Under the pieces are notes generated by a model, which ran no database searches, was not told the origin of the DNA, and was given only the letters and a program-made list of their open reading frames with translations. The translations under genes were made by a program, and so were the position numbers. From positions 15,224,868-15,288,867 of the forward strand of contig OY754331.1 of the NCBI GenBank assembly GCA_963573305.1: a stretch of 64,000 nt of DNA, written 5' to 3'. This stretch comes from Pyrrhosoma nymphula (Eukaryota; Arthropoda; Insecta; Odonata; Coenagrionidae). Positions within the stretch are counted from its first letter, which is position 1. Each line of letters starts with the position of its first letter. Of the stretch, positions 1-13,487 are shown one piece after another.

Positions 1-2540
1 CGATCATTTACAAAATTTCTCTGCAAAATCCATAAAAATAGCGGAGACATTAGTGATTGACTGTGGGTGGAAGGGGAACCTCATGAAAACGGCCGTCTTT
101 AGCAGAAGGCTGCTGTGATGTCATTTTATGCATCGCTTCTATTGCGAACCATTCAAGGTCTATGGGCCGAACCATCCGGACGTCCGTTGCCAATGATTTG
201 CACCTGTACGATATATGAGCAACTACAAATAGAACAAACGGCTTCCTTCTAGTTTCGTAGGTCAAAATAGAGTACAGATGAATTAATCACAATGGGAAAA
301 TACAGTGTTGTGCCCATGTGTTCTAACACAGCAAAAAACTCAGATAACATATTCATTTCCTTGCCAAAGAACATCGAGTGCATCGAGTAAAAAATGGTTC
401 CCTGCTACAAGGAGAGAGCCACAAAAAACTGTGGATATTTTTGTAAAGACTTCAATGTAAACATATACTTATAAAATGGTGCTATTCTTAGATCAAATAA
501 CATAGTTGGCCGGAGAAACAGCATTGCTCGGAATGTGAAATGCGCCTGGAAGAGAAATGCATACTTTGAAAGAAACTCTTTGGCACACTTAAGAAATATA
601 TTTAATTTATGAACCACTCAGAGTACTTAAGAGCTTGAGTGAAAATTTCTGCAATATATTTAAGTGTCTTATCGCTTTTCGCAAGAGAGAATAAAGCTCG
701 TTTAACTGTGATAACTGTTGTTTGAATATTATCTTATTTATATAAGAGAAGATACAGAGAACTCGATCAAATATATCATATTGAAGTGCAATTTGCGTAT
801 GAAAAAAAGACGTCATTACAAGTAAGTTCCTCGGTCAACACCGGGAAACTTTTAAAAGATTGGAAGTGACTCCAGACAATGTTTCTCGAGGTGCTTAACA
901 GAAAAGACGTAGAGCGGAACTGGTTGGAGAAGCCATTGCATTATCTTATATTCCTGAATATAAATAGGCAAAAATAATGGTTTTAATCGGAGAAATATGT
1001 ATCAGTGTATTGCTTACGTTTAACTCAAGTTAGAAGTCTAGTGAATTCAATGAAAAAGCGATAGAGTTATTTTCCCCTGGACCACACATTCTTCTTTGTA
1101 TCTCCGTACCTGCACGCAACCTCCGGAGTTGTCACCATATTCTTCCCTAGTCGATCTGTCATTTCAAATAAAGAAGGATATTAGCGGTAATGATACACGC
1201 ATACGCACTTTTAAGAACAGAAAAAGAAACTCAGCCGAAAAATGATCGCCGGCACGTCTTAACTGTTTAATCTTTCAAGAAGGAAACGATAGTAACCACG
1301 CATAATTTAAATTCATTGATGCTGATACATATTTAATTTCATGAACATAATTTAAAACATTTTATAAGCAAAACACAGAAGCAAACAAATCTGTACATCT
1401 CTGAATTTTTATTACGTGAATGGCTACATAATTTTGTCGTATTTACACTCTTACTATCAAGTTATAAGGCATTGCGTTGCACCTATATATTTCTGTAATA
1501 AGTTATAATAAGTTCTTCACATTTAAGTTAATAGTTTTTGCGCATCATTATTACCTTCGCAATTGAACGATTATAAATAATATAGTTGTGAGTGAAGCCT
1601 GTACAACAAAGGTGGGAATGAACAGTTCAATGAGAGTAATAAGATTCTAAGTGCTGGTGCTCACCTAGATAATTTCCTTCCTCTAATTTCCACGCTAAGT
1701 AAATCTGCGTTGTTTGCGAAGAATTTTGCTATCATAAAGTAGTCAACTTGGTGAAGGCTATCATCGGATTCTTTCGTGAAAAACCTTCATCCACTGCTTC
1801 GTCCGCTCCTTACTTTTGGTAGGATTTGAGTAGTTTGTGGTGGCGTGAGCATACGATGACGTATGAAATGACGTCGCGGTACACGGAAGCCATTATACGG
1901 ATTTCCATTATTTAAAGTTTATTTATTTTATAATTAGGATAAATTGTTACAAAATAACTACATCAATCAAATCTTGTACCCGCAATCCTTCGAATTCAGC
2001 AATAAAACTGAATAAAAATGTAACATGATAAAACCCAATTTACTTGCGGAAATAAAATATTAGAGATAAACGAATTTTAAAAGGAATGCGATGTCACAGT
2101 GAAACACTTGCGCGTGAATATCCACCTGAAAGTGTAGTGACCTAAAGGCAACAAAATATGCAAGAAAGTTAACTTTAATTCAAGTCGTGCACAGTATTCT
2201 GTGACGGTACCCGGCGGTTAAAATGATCAAGATTTTACAGAAGAAAATAAAATGGTACGTGTTGCTTGAATTTAGTATGCAAATATTTTTGAAAAGTTTA
2301 GTATCCTTAAATTGTGAACCATCTCATTGAGGTCTCAGCTATTTCTGCTATGTCTTATTAATCATTGAGGTCTCAGCTAGAATGATCTGTGGAATGATGG
2401 AAAGCTAAGTTTGAGGACTTCGCGATAAAAAGTAAACAATGCAAAATGAGAAGGCAGGAAAGAATTTTGAACTTTGAATTCTCTTGAGCGTCTTTGGGAT
2501 ACGAGGTTCGAACTATGACTAGCCAAAAGTAGGAGTAGAA
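1..2540. other. No gene recognised
   Basis: AT-rich sequence with only short chance open frames. I see no recognisable protein, RNA gene or transposon terminus. The one local structure is an 18-bp direct repeat (TCATTGAGGTCTCAGCTA) at about 2323 and again at about 2362, 39 bases apart. Confidence 0.5.
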
Positions 2541-3160
2541 TTTGTTTATCTAAGAAAAGCATTTGATTACGTCAACTTCAAGCAGATTGCAGCCCAAGTA
2601 TTCTGGAATGCGTGAGGAGTATCTTTGGATGAGTAGGGAGTGGTATAAAGTACAAATCAATCCCGGAACAAATATGGATTCTACGGAGAAAACGCTGGAA
2701 CAAGAAAATTTGGACACGGATATCAATCTCAATGTACACAGTCGCATGAGCAAGCCATTGAACGGAAGTTAACAAAGGCAATCCAGCAGAAAATTCATTC
2801 TCGAGGGGAATAAGAGTGGCGGCACAGAGTTTCAACTTGATTAAACTATTGAGGTGGAGACAGACGGTTATTTCGAACGAATGCGTTCCACTCGACAGGT
2901 GATGCAAAGGAACTACCATGTGAGAAAAAAACAGGAAATTAAATCCGTTGAACAATACGTAATCCAAGTGACTGACGAAAGCATAGAACGGAGTTGGCGG
3001 GGAAAGAGACTGCTTCAAAATACAGGTAACGCGAAGGGGATATTATACACACCCTTCGTATAATTAGGCGGGATAAATGACTACAGTCAGATTGAAGATG
3101 GCTATTTCAATAGTAAGAGCTACTTGGATATGATAAATTAAACAAATAAAGGAATACGAA
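2540..3160 (+). pseudogene. Very degraded reverse-transcriptase-like remnant
   Basis: A plus-strand reading near 2545-2580 gives FVYLRKAFDYVN, resembling the F-D-L-x-K-A-F-D region around the first catalytic aspartate of non-LTR reverse transcriptases. Downstream, several short frames (2563-2772, 2854-3063) stay open but I cannot align them to a family. Probably an old LINE corpse; it could also be coincidence. No terminus or target duplication is visible. Confidence 0.25.
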
Positions 3161-3699
3161 AGAGCGAATATAGTGAGGTGAAGAAGGGATTTCGAAAGCA
3201 AATCGATGCTATTTTCTTCAATATCTTAAAATATCCTTCATAGAAAAAAAAGCATTCAATATAAAAAAATCATTCCTGCCTGCATTGCTTTGTGAAAGTT
3301 TAGTAATGACAGAATAATCATTAATTAGTGCTCTTCACTTGTGATTTTCAGACGACTTATATTTTTTCTATAAGTTTTTAATATATCCACGTTCCTTTCG
3401 TGGAATCTAGATACTAGTGTGGAATTAAAAAATTCCCAAAGCTTTCGTTGAAATATTTTTTGAGACTGTCCCAAGCTATCCACAAATTTTCAAGAATTAA
3501 CTGAATAAAGTTGTTTAAATCAGTGAAGAGGTTAAAATGGCAGCAGATTTAAATTAAATACATGAAGTTAATAGTTTTCTATGGCTATTGCAAGTTTTTA
3601 ATCAAACATTACCGTTTTATGTAGGTTTATATTACAGATAATGCTAACATAGGTAATAAATTCATTAAAACATATGTATGGAGAAGTATCATTATCATA

Positions 3700-3995
3700 A
3701 TAGCGGTGAAGCATGGACGAAATCAGAAGCAGATAGGAGACGATTCAAATTAATGGAAATGTAGTGTTTAAGAAGAATAATGGAGAACAAATAGACGTAG
3801 AAAATAGCAATTAGAGGATATCTATGGAATAGTAGAGTATGGAAAAGTAGAAGTTGAACGCAAATGCTGGAGTGTAGTAAAGTAAACTTATTGGACACAT
3901 TGAGGGACATGAAATTCTTCTGAAAGCATTCATGAAAAGAAAAATAAATGGGAAGGATATTATGGGGAATGTGAAAATGAAAATTATGAAGGATG
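3700..3995 (+). pseudogene. LINE ORF2 C-terminal fragment
   Basis: The reading GEAWTKSEADRRRF..LMEM..CLRRIM, then a region resembling the 'GHxLRHxxxL' and 'GRRxRG' block, matches the C-terminal end of insect non-LTR retrotransposon polyproteins, downstream of the reverse-transcriptase domain. It contains several stops and frameshifts, so it is inactive. It is 5'-truncated. The following 200 bases hold an uncharacterised low-complexity tail ending near 4230 (TAGAGGTAGAGG). Confidence 0.5.
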
Positions 3996-4662
3996 CTGTA
4001 TGCTTATTACTTGGCGGCAGCCATTCACCAGGTCATGGCATCTTCCTGGATTTTTGTCACATTTTCGAGCCATCTTACCCAAGGATACACCCTCTAGATA
4101 CCACCACTTTTTGTCTATTATTGCTAATTAGTTGGGTGAACTAGCTCATTTTGCAGCAAACCTATATATCTATAGGTTGGCCCAGCATCCACTACCTGTT
4201 GGATGCACTGGGTAGAGGTAGAGGTTAGCTGAAAATAAAATAGACGAGGATTGCTGTTAATCAATCTTCAGAATGATGCTTGCTGACGATGAGGTCTTAC
4301 ATTAGTTAGAATCGTTCTCATTCTACAACTATAGAGAGATCTTTGGACACTCCTTACCTGACAGTCAACGTAACCGCATAACATTGAGGTTTTTTCACTT
4401 AACACTCAACAAGTTTTATCCTGCGTCTTCTTTATCATTTTCTTTCTACACTTTTTCACTTTAATCATTCTCGTCTAAATCATTTACTCCACCCATTCCA
4501 CTAGGTCGCAATATTATTTTAAGCTAAATAAATGTTGCATATATTACATGATTTTTATCAGTAAATCATCTCCATTATCATCGAATTGTCTTCTTCATCT
4601 AGCGAGTAGTCTTCTCAGTCATTTATAATCTTTCCCAACATGCCAACGTTGACGTTGACGTG

Positions 4663-4867
4663 CGATATTCCACAGAGGAAAAAATCATTCGCCATGACCA
4701 GGAGTCGAACCTGGATCCCTCGATTTCCCGCTTAGTGATTTAGCCAGTTAAGCTACCGAAGCGACATCCTCCCCTGTGGATGTCTGGCTAAAGCACTCGG
4801 CGCGAAATCGAGGGATCCGAGTTAGAATCCCGGTCAAGGCAAATGATTTTTCCTCCGTGGAATATCG
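4663..4867. repeat. Inverted pair of tRNA-like sequences (locus 1)
   Basis: Two arms of about 70 bp (4663-4732 and 4799-4867) are reverse complements of each other with scattered mismatches, separated by about 66 bp. Each arm holds the 3' half of a tRNA-like sequence: a B-box-like stretch (minus strand GGTTCGACTCC near 4692-4706; plus strand a decayed GAGTTAGAATCC near 4818), followed outward by AATGATTTTT and a shared block ending at CGATATTCC/GGAATATCG. The left tRNA-like body extends to about 4763. The same arrangement, with a related outer block, recurs at 42192-42549. It looks like a convergent pair of tRNA-derived SINE heads rather than a functional tRNA gene. Confidence 0.7.
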
Positions 4868-4969
4868 TAGTCATGTGCACTTGCAGGTGACTCCGTAAAA
4901 GGTTATACCGTGGCTAGTCCCGGTATCCTCAAAATTTGTTGACGTTGAATTCCAACATCAACATCAGTC

Positions 4970-5160
4970 GGCGCCTGAAGCTGCTTCTACAGTTATTCAT
5001 GCCACTGGACGGTGTGAAGGAACTCTACCTCGTGCAATCCGACTATTTCAGAGGTAAATTGTTTAAACGACGCAACAGTGTCTATTATATCGGCGGCGCC
5101 GGAGGCCGCTTCCACTGTTATGTATGCCACTCGAATGTTGTGGAGGGAGGAAGTGCTGCT
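4970..5160 (+). repeat. Imperfect 120-bp-period direct duplication in GC-rich DNA
   Basis: About 60 bases from 4971 (GCGCCTGAAGCTGCTTC...) reappear in diverged form from about 5093 (GCGCCGGAGGCCGCTTC...), both followed by a TTATxxATGCCACT block. The flank up to about 5430 is GC-rich with G and C runs. No coding sense is supported. Confidence 0.35.
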
Positions 5161-5740
5161 CGCTTCGTGGAACCGCTGTTCCTTTTCTCTGAGAGACGCA
5201 ATGCATAAACAGAGAGGTTCGACGGTAACCCGATCGCCTTGGGCAGCGCGCGATTCAAAAAGGGGCGCTGACGTGCAGAGCCCGCCTTTCAGTCGACGGA
5301 GGTGCCGTTGCACCCCCCCACGTCGATAGCTGCACAGTCAGCGGAGCGTGCAGGGGGAAGGGGCGGGGGTTGTGGGGTGGAATAAAGCCGTGGGGAGGCC
5401 GGCGCTCCCTCAGAAAGGGTAGGGGAAGGGCGAAAAAGGGGGAATATTGAAGACAAAGGGGAGTATAACCCTTCCCCTTGTGATACACAAACAAAATCTG
5501 AGATTAAAGGAAGCAGACGGACGAACATACTTTTTTCAATAATTTACATCATGAAAGATGGCATGGTAGCCGGATTTGGGATGAGCGCAGGGCTACAGAT
5601 CAAAGGCGTGATTGAAAAAATGCCTTCTCATTTTCCCTACTTCGTATGGATACTACTACTTACTGATAGTTAAATTGTAAGCATCGGTCGAAATGATGCC
5701 CATGAAAAATGTAGAAAGTTGACAAGAGAAAGAGAACTAC

Positions 5741-6074
5741 CAGGGGTGTTGTTGTATTTGAAGCACTCGAGGTAATTCCGATCACGTAACTAAGGAGTCA
5801 CGTGATACGATACGGCACAGTTGAAGATTTCGGTGTGCTTGAACCTATCGGATGGACAACTAAAGCGTCTGATACGTTGTTTATTTCATCTCTAATCAGG
5901 ATTTTTAAAACGATCAACAATATTTCTGTGATAGAAACTCGATCGGAAACACTGGGTGAGATTTTTAAGAGTAGTTCAAACACACCAGAATTTCGAACCG
6001 TTCGTTATTGTACCACGTGACTCCTTAGCTACGTGATTGAAACTATCTCAAGCGTTTCAAACACAACCCCCCAG
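5741..6074. mobile_element. 334-bp MITE with about 60-bp inverted termini
   Basis: The left end begins CAGGGGTGTTGTTG and the right end reads, in reverse complement, CTGGGGGGTTGTG. Both continue through TTTGAA, a diverged stretch, then a highly conserved block (AAGGAGTCACGTG) before the arms lose similarity. A CAGGGG start suggests the hAT superfamily, but I could not find a convincing 8-bp target duplication (flanks AGAACTAC versus GATCTGGA), so superfamily is tentative. The interior holds chance open frames on both strands. Confidence 0.6.
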
Positions 6075-8540
6075 GATCTGGAATCGAATCTTTAAGGCCA
6101 TCGTTGTTTTTATTCCTCGCCTAGGTGGCATTTTTTTCTCATCCCAATTTCCAAAATATAACCATTAAATAATTTCCCACAAAAGTAGGGTAAATGAAAA
6201 AGCTTCCTTTCCCGTGCATTTTGGTAGTATTCCACAAGGTTCAACTGCATGACGTTGAACGAATACTGATCGCGGAGTTCAAAACTAAGTAAGGCCATCT
6301 ATGGGCACATTCAGTTAAACTCAAGCTGTGCGATTTTCTGTAAAAAAAATAGGCGGTAATTGAAAATAAAAAACCCACTTGACGTGCGTGAATTTCACAC
6401 GCTGCAGGCTTAATCCCCGGTGATTTTTACCTACAACAACTGGTGACCCAAAAATCCTCATTAAAATGCAGGCCTCTGCATTTATTAACACGTATTTCAT
6501 ATATTATTTCTAATTCATTTGTATTTCCTAACACCATTTTGCTCAATCCCTCAGCCACTTCTAACATATTTTTGTTTATTTATCTCTTTCCTGTTTAACT
6601 TTCTCCATTTTCTTCATTCCTAAATCTCAACAGTTTCTCTTCGAAGCAGACCCTTCTTCCTAAAATGCCAAGTTTCTGAACCTTTAGCCACACTCATTCT
6701 GTAATCTCACCATCCCTCCTCCCTAATTCACTGAAATTCTCCCCTTCATTAAAGCCTTCAGGGGCACAGTAGGAACTCTCAAACATGCAACGCTACGCTT
6801 CAATCTAAAGGCTTCACCAGTGTTTCCTCCATTTTTCAAGAATATTTTACCCTAGTACTACTCAAATAATTACTCAAAATCCCATCTTGACTTTTCTTAA
6901 AGGAGTAGTAGATGAATAACTTGTTTTGAAATACTACTACAAAGGTCAAAAAACAAGCTGGAAACATTAGTCCCAATAATGGTTACCTGAGTCTGTTGAT
7001 TGAGGATTAATTCTGTAAAAATTCCAGTAAGGAAGTCCGGGGGTCGGACCGGAATTTAAAAAATCGAAGAGAACATAGTGGAAAATTGCAAACAAAATCA
7101 ATATTCTCAATGAAAACAGATTATGGTGGAGATTTGATCTCGAATACGATAAGGCAAATGAAAAGGTTCATTTTTAAAAGGGGAACCCTTCAACCACGAC
7201 TGAGATTTGCTGATAATCTAACGATCGAGCTTTCTGCTCTTTTCCAGCATATTTTTTCACATTTCCACCGATTGATCAAGATTCCCGTGGCAACTCCTAT
7301 GACTAACGACGCAGAGGAGGCTAAAGTTCTGTTATTATTTTAGGATTAAAGCTGAAACGTATAAATACATTCAATGATATTCATTTCTCATCTCAAAGTA
7401 AAAAAATAAAAAAACTCAACTGGCTCTCAGAGAGGCTAGCTACGAATAAAGCACCTTCTACGATTGAGGTGTAGTCAAGGCTCCCCAAAGAATACTTAAG
7501 TCTGACTTAAGTTAAAAAAGTTGTAAAACGTTTTACTAATTCAGTGATTGTTATCCATGGAAGGAATGCATACTTTTGAGCTTTCTGGAAAATCCTAATG
7601 ATATCGTATTTGCAAGTTTTAATGGTATTTTTATAAGTCAATCATCTGTCTACTATGAATTTCTCGAAGATCCTGACGATAGGCAATTCTAGACACAGGA
7701 TTATACCAAACCCAGTTTGCGATTATGATGAAAAATTGCCTAAAACATACTAAAATAATAAACATACTAAGGCTGTTTTTAGATAGAACAATAAAAATGC
7801 AAATCTTGCATTTCAATCTTATTTTTATCCAAACGACCATTAATCAAACGCAACTCACTTCTCCATGATTTAATTCGTCAAAACCTCTCCACAATAAGGA
7901 GTTTTCTAAAAGAAAAAACTTCTCTTATAGTGCAGAAAAACAATATTTTCAACAAGTATTAGAGTAAATCAGGAGAATTTTGAATATAAGAGGACTATAA
8001 TAATTTAAATCGATTGAGACTAAAGAATCTGTAAGTTCGATCACATGTAGACTCATGCATTGCAGTCAGCATATCTTCTGGGTAAATTTAAGTGTATTTT
8101 TTCTTAATGAAACGAATTATGAAAAGTATTTTAAACATAAAAGAAAACACTTAAAAGAAGTAAGTACTGTGTAGATCTGGAGAAGTTTGAAAGCACAGAC
8201 ATGCTTAAATGAATAAATGAACTCAGCTTTTTATCTTTCGCAAATACGACTGGTTTCAATGTTTCCGCATCATTTTAAGGGGGTAAAAAAAATCACCCAA
8301 CCCTGGTGAGTTTTATTTTTACAGTGTCAAACGGATGAATGATTATGAAGAGGGTTTTAGGGGGGGTCGCAGTTGGGGCGAAGGACGAAGTGGGTGGAGA
8401 TAAGGAAATTTTTAGGGGTAATGGGATAAAACAACATACTAAAAAGGTCAAATTTAGAAAAGGAAGATGGACACGCGAAGCTATTCTCTCGCTCATAATC
8501 ATAATGAAAAAGAACTAACTATATCATAATGACTAAGAAA
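6075..8540. other. No gene recognised
   Basis: AT-rich sequence without a convincing gene or element. The open frame at 7086-7343 has no recognisable domain. G-rich and A-rich runs occur near 8280-8400. Confidence 0.45.
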
Positions 8541-8544
8541 GAAC

Positions 8545-9655
8545 AAACACATACTTGTAGCCTTCATAGACCTAGAAAAGGATTTTGACGAGGTTCGTTG
8601 GGCACCAATTTTCCAAAAAGTCTGAAAGAAGCAGGAATTAAATACAAGGACAGGAGAGTAATCTGGAACCTATATGAAGAGGAAAAGGCAGTGGTGCGCT
8701 GTAGAGACCATGTACAGGAAGCAATTATAAGGCAAGGGGTAAGACAAGGATGCTCCCTATCACCGATTCTCTTTAACTACTACATACAGAGAGCTCTAGA
8801 TGAGATGAGAGAAAAGGTAGGGGAGCTAGGTGGTGTCAAGATCCATGGAGAAAAACTGGATATGCTGAGGTTCGCTGATGATATTGCATTACTGGCTGAG
8901 AGCGAAAGTGATCTGAGTGAGGTACTTGAGATAATGGAGGACATCCTAACAACAGGATATAATATGAAAATTAATACAGAGAAGACCAAAGTACTAAAGG
9001 TTAGCAATCATGGGGGACAAGCTAAAGTGTATATAAGGGACAGGCGATTAGAGAATGTAGAGGAGTTTACATACCTGGGAAGCTAAATAACAGACGATGG
9101 AAGGAGCAAAAGAGACTTAGTAAGTAGAGTTCACCAGGCAAAGAATGCTTTTTTATCAAAAAGGAAAACTCCTAACATCCAGAAACATCGGCTTAGGACT
9201 GAGAAAACGCCTTCTTCAAATTTATGTGTGGATCATATTTTTATATGGTAGTGAGACCTTGGCGCTGGGCAAGGCAGAAGAGAGGAGGGTGGAGGCATTC
9301 CAGATGTGGTGGTGTTTCATGAGGATGTCAAAGATTCCCTGGGTGGACAAAGTCAGTAACGAGGAGGTTCTCAAACGTGTGGGGGAGACTTCTTATCTGC
9401 TGAAATTACTTAAAAAGAGAAGAAATATCTGGATCGGGTACCAACTAAGGCACGACCCTTGCTGGCCACTATCTTAGAAGGAGGAGGACTGTGAAGGGAA
9501 CCAACTGCCGGGGCACGCCTAGGTTGGAGTTTATGGGACAACCAATGAAGGAGTAAGGCTGCTCCACTTATATGCAGTTGAAGAGAATGGCGCAAGACCG
9601 AAAAGAATGGAGATCTTCCGCCAACCAACCTTTGGGTTGATGACTTAAGAAGAAG
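8545..9655 (+). pseudogene. 5'-truncated LINE, reverse transcriptase to 3' end
   Basis: This is the distal half of a non-LTR retrotransposon ORF2. It starts at LVAFIDLEKDFDEV (the first catalytic-aspartate motif), shifts frame once, then is open from 8598 to 9086 with VRQGCSLSPILFN and the catalytic RFADDIALL box, followed by MKINTEKTKVL and FTYLGS. After a stop at 9084-9086 the reading continues (9145-9477) through YGSETLALGKAEERRVEAF, VSNEEVLKRV and WIGYQLRHD, the usual post-RT C-terminal region. Frameshifts and stops make it inactive. The 3' end is a short AAGAAGAAGAAG tail at about 9648-9660, typical of target-primed reverse transcription. The family resembles insect elements with the WIGHxLRHD signature; clade not assigned. 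Confidence 0.85.
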
Positions 9656-9660
9656 AAGAA

Positions 9661-12600
9661 AGACAGACCCAGACGAATGCCCTCTTCCCAGACGAATTTT
9701 ACACCAATTTGACCTTTAGACCGTTGTTTAATCCTCTTCCCCTTAAACATTTCCTTATATTCACCCCACCCCCTCTTCTTTAAAAATGATACGAAATCCC
9801 TTACAACCACTTGGTTTTGCGCTTAATAAAGAATAACGTGTAATATACGAACTCCATTCATTGAAAACATGTCTGAAACATTCCACAGTCCAAACTCCCA
9901 AACCATTCAAGCGATTGGGTTCACAGGTTTCGAAGGGAAAGTCATAATATACAACATAATATATTAGGAAACGTGGGAAATTATAATATTTTGAAATGAC
10001 ATTTTTGACCCTTTTTAAATGCCGGAGAAAGGGGTGATTCTCATTAGAGACCATCTGGTATTTGAAGTAGCTTCAATAGTGTTCAAGAAGAAAAACCCTT
10101 CCCACATTTCCCCGGCCAGCGGATAAAGCAGTGCCTTCGGCCCATGACCAAAGGACACGCAAATGCTCACCACCACCCCTCTCCCCTCCCCAGATCTACC
10201 CTCCCGTCCACCCCCACCCACCCGGCAAAGCAAAAAAAAATCACCATCGACATGCAGCCAACTGGCTCTATTCTCTTGACGACCCCCCAGAGCGGTGGGG
10301 GGTCATGGACAACATTAACGTGAAAAGTTGATTTCGTGCAACCGAAAAAGCGGAATAAATACTTCCGAAATATAAACCCTTTTTTAAAATGACCACTGAA
10401 TTAGGATGTGATTCTTAGCCAGGATCTCTATATGTTAAACGGTAATTTGTAAATAACACCATTTTAAATGGAATTGTTTTATTGATATCGGGAAAATTAG
10501 AATTCAACACTCAAATTACCGACATTCAAGGGTTCATGTCTAATTCATTTCATAAAAAACGACGAATTATGATCTAAAAATATATAAAAACTATTGTTCA
10601 ATATAACCAATTTTATTCCTAACCTGAAATCGTATTTGATTTGATTTTTTAAATAAAAATGTTATGCAATTGAATTCAAATAATGTAATAAATGCATACA
10701 TATACGTAATCCAATTCTTAGGACCATAGAGAAACCATACATTGATTTTTGGAGGGATTTTCGTTTGGAGAATATGTTCTTGAAAACTGACTTCATTTTG
10801 CCTTTGAAGAATCGTTTACGTAAACTTACACGTTAAAACCGAACTGTTGTATTATTTTGCTTTTGATACCTTCCACAACCTCGAGTGGAAAAAAATCGGC
10901 TCTTTTGGAATCCAAAAACCCCACCCACCCCCTCCCTTGACCATGTCAATGTTTACACTTCTTAAACCGATGCTTTAAAAAATTATACCAAATCGACGTA
11001 CAATATTTATAGAGGAAGAATCAAAGCAAACTTTATTAAATTTTAAATAATAAATAAAATTTTAAACGCAGTCCTGGGAAATCGAAAGATGAACTGCCTT
11101 AAGCGTTAAGCACTGGGCACGAATAAAGTAGGAGAAGTAGAATGAAAAATGAGCTTGAATTGAAGCTACTTGTGCTTCAAAGTAGTCGGCAAAGCACGGA
11201 AAACCCTTCATAATTCAAGAGAACGCCGGAGAGTAAGGTCCGCTTGAGTAGACCCGTAAAAAAAAACATTCTCAGGATCGGAGAAAAAAACGGAGATTCC
11301 CTACATCTCTGTATATCAACGGCCACTCCAGCAAAATACATATGAGCAGATTTAATAATATGGGAAACGAGTGCAGGGAGTACGGATGGAAAACCTACTT
11401 GTTCTTTTTGAAAGGGAAATCCGCTGCAAAATCTGGGGAGTGGTGGTTTAAAATGAATGTAATAAATATGTTAGGGGAAGCAACACACGATAGAAGTCGG
11501 GTGCAGGGTGCTGGTGAGGGAAGCTTGCAATTTCTATTCTGTATATCTATGTATCTGTCCGATAGGGGGAGGGGTCTGCTGAATGTGCTGGAGAGGAGCT
11601 AAGATATTAGAGGATCCCTTAACCATATAATAAAAGAAGATTGCCACATAGCAGCACACACACCTACCTGATGGTGAATGAGAGGAGAGGTTGCAATCCT
11701 TTTCCTCCACACCGAATTATCCTGCGTAGACACCAGCTAGTCCTCCTCTTCTTCCCCACTTCTGCTAGGATATTATAACTCCTCACTCTTCCACAATAGT
11801 CTTCGCACTAAATGCCACGACAGAAGCACACGCTCACACGGGCATTCAGCGGTTCACGGATCGACCATCGCTTTCAGAAGGGGAACACGATCGGGGTAAT
11901 AAGGCAACAAAAAAAAGGAAGGGACACACCGAAGCAGGGAGCGGATGATGATGACGCGAAAACACTCGTCAAAACGCAGTCTGCCCCGAGACGACGCGGA
12001 TACCACCGCCCTCTGGTTTGTTTGTCGATACGAGTCGTGTCTGGGGCGGCGGGTTGCTGGCGGTTCCCTTTTCACTCGCTAGGGGGTGTTGCCGCGGGAG
12101 GGGGGGGGCATGTTTGTTTGAAGGGGAGGGTGGGGCTGTATGAGAATCACTGTGGGAGGATTGACAAGCCGTGCGAGAATGTGAGAGTGGATTCACAAAC
12201 CAAAATATAAAGTCTTGGATAGGAAACCGAGAAATATTGCTGCAATTATAGGGGCGAAAAATCTAACAAAGGCATACGCACGTTAAACTGCATATTCAAG
12301 AGCTGTAACAAAAGAATATCTACAAGGGGTCGGATTAATGCGTTTTTTAGATCACTCCTTTCCCACGCGGAGGGCCAGGATTAAATATTATTCACGGGTA
12401 ATCCGATTCCTGCCTAGGTGCTACAAGGAAAAATCAGGCACTTCAAACACAGTACTTAATCCATCGAGTAGGACCGTGGTCTTTATTTGATAAATAGGGT
12501 CTAATCCCAGCGCCGGGTTTTGTATCCATTCTAAATACCCTACTTTCCGCCTCAATCCAAATACCTTTGCTACCAGCCTGAGGCGCCGATTCGTACGGAA

Positions 12601-13480
12601 AAGACTTGAATGGCATAATGAAATGAGACGATCGGGAGTTGGATGAAAACAAACATTGCTTGCAACATGAAAATATGCTGTTTATGCTGACCAAAGTTTC
12701 GTTATTGTTGTTGCTTCATGAAAACGTGATGTTAATCTCAGTGAGGTCAATCTCATGATCAAACTAAAAAATATTTCGCAGAATTGCGAATTAATTTCAT
12801 AGAAATGTTCTCCCACCACAGCAGAGGATTTGATAAATGCCCTTTGATGCAAAAGCATATTTTTATTTTTAGTAAATTTAAATAATGCATCACCCCCTCG
12901 TATTTCAATATAAACCTCGGCAAATTCGCCGTTCTCCCCTCTTTCTCCCCATCGCTCCCCCCCCACATCCATCCCCACCCTTATTTCCCTCGTTCCCCCT
13001 CCCCACTCCTTTAAACCCTGCCGCTCAGGGTGCGTGGCGGCAGGGGGGAAGGGTTTCGGGGGCGGGGTGAGGGCGGGCGCTCCTTTGGAGCTGCCAACCC
13101 CACGGAAACGTGATCCCCCTCTTTTCACGGCGCACTGCTTCAAACTCTGAAAAGAGAGAGAGGGAGTGTGCTCCGGTTTGCTCAGGGGTTTTTCGTGTCC
13201 GACCCACGAGCAACAGGACATTGCGAAATTTTTATTTTCACAATAGAGTTCCGAAGGTTTCGTACTCTGATCTATGAGGAATGCTGACTATATGATGCTG
13301 CTTTTCAAATTATCAACAACTTTTCGCGGTTCCATATTTCATTGCTAACATGAGATTTATGAAATTATTTGCAAATATTGACTAAAAGCTGAATTCCCCG
13401 GCGTTGCTCGTGATCACTCTTCCTTCATAATTCATCGTGTAAGAGAAGAATCGATTGGAAAAATGAGAAACATCATTCTT
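9661..13480. other. Non-repetitive stretch with GC-rich patches
   Basis: No confident gene. Two GC- and CpG-richer patches stand out from AT-rich surroundings: about 11800-12180 and about 12890-13210, the latter with C runs and G runs on alternate sides. A G/C hairpin (GACCCCCC ... GGGGGGTC) lies near 10285-10310. These could be promoter-type islands or simple G/C tracts; no TATA-to-ORF arrangement supports a gene. The 179-residue minus-strand frame at 12682-13221 is compositionally driven and matches nothing I recognise. Confidence 0.4.
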
Positions 13481-13487
13481 TCGGGTA

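Noticed and set aside
12682..13221. 179-residue minus-strand open frame
   Set aside because: It crosses a G/C-rich patch that opens several frames at once, has no recognisable domain, and no splice or start context supports it.
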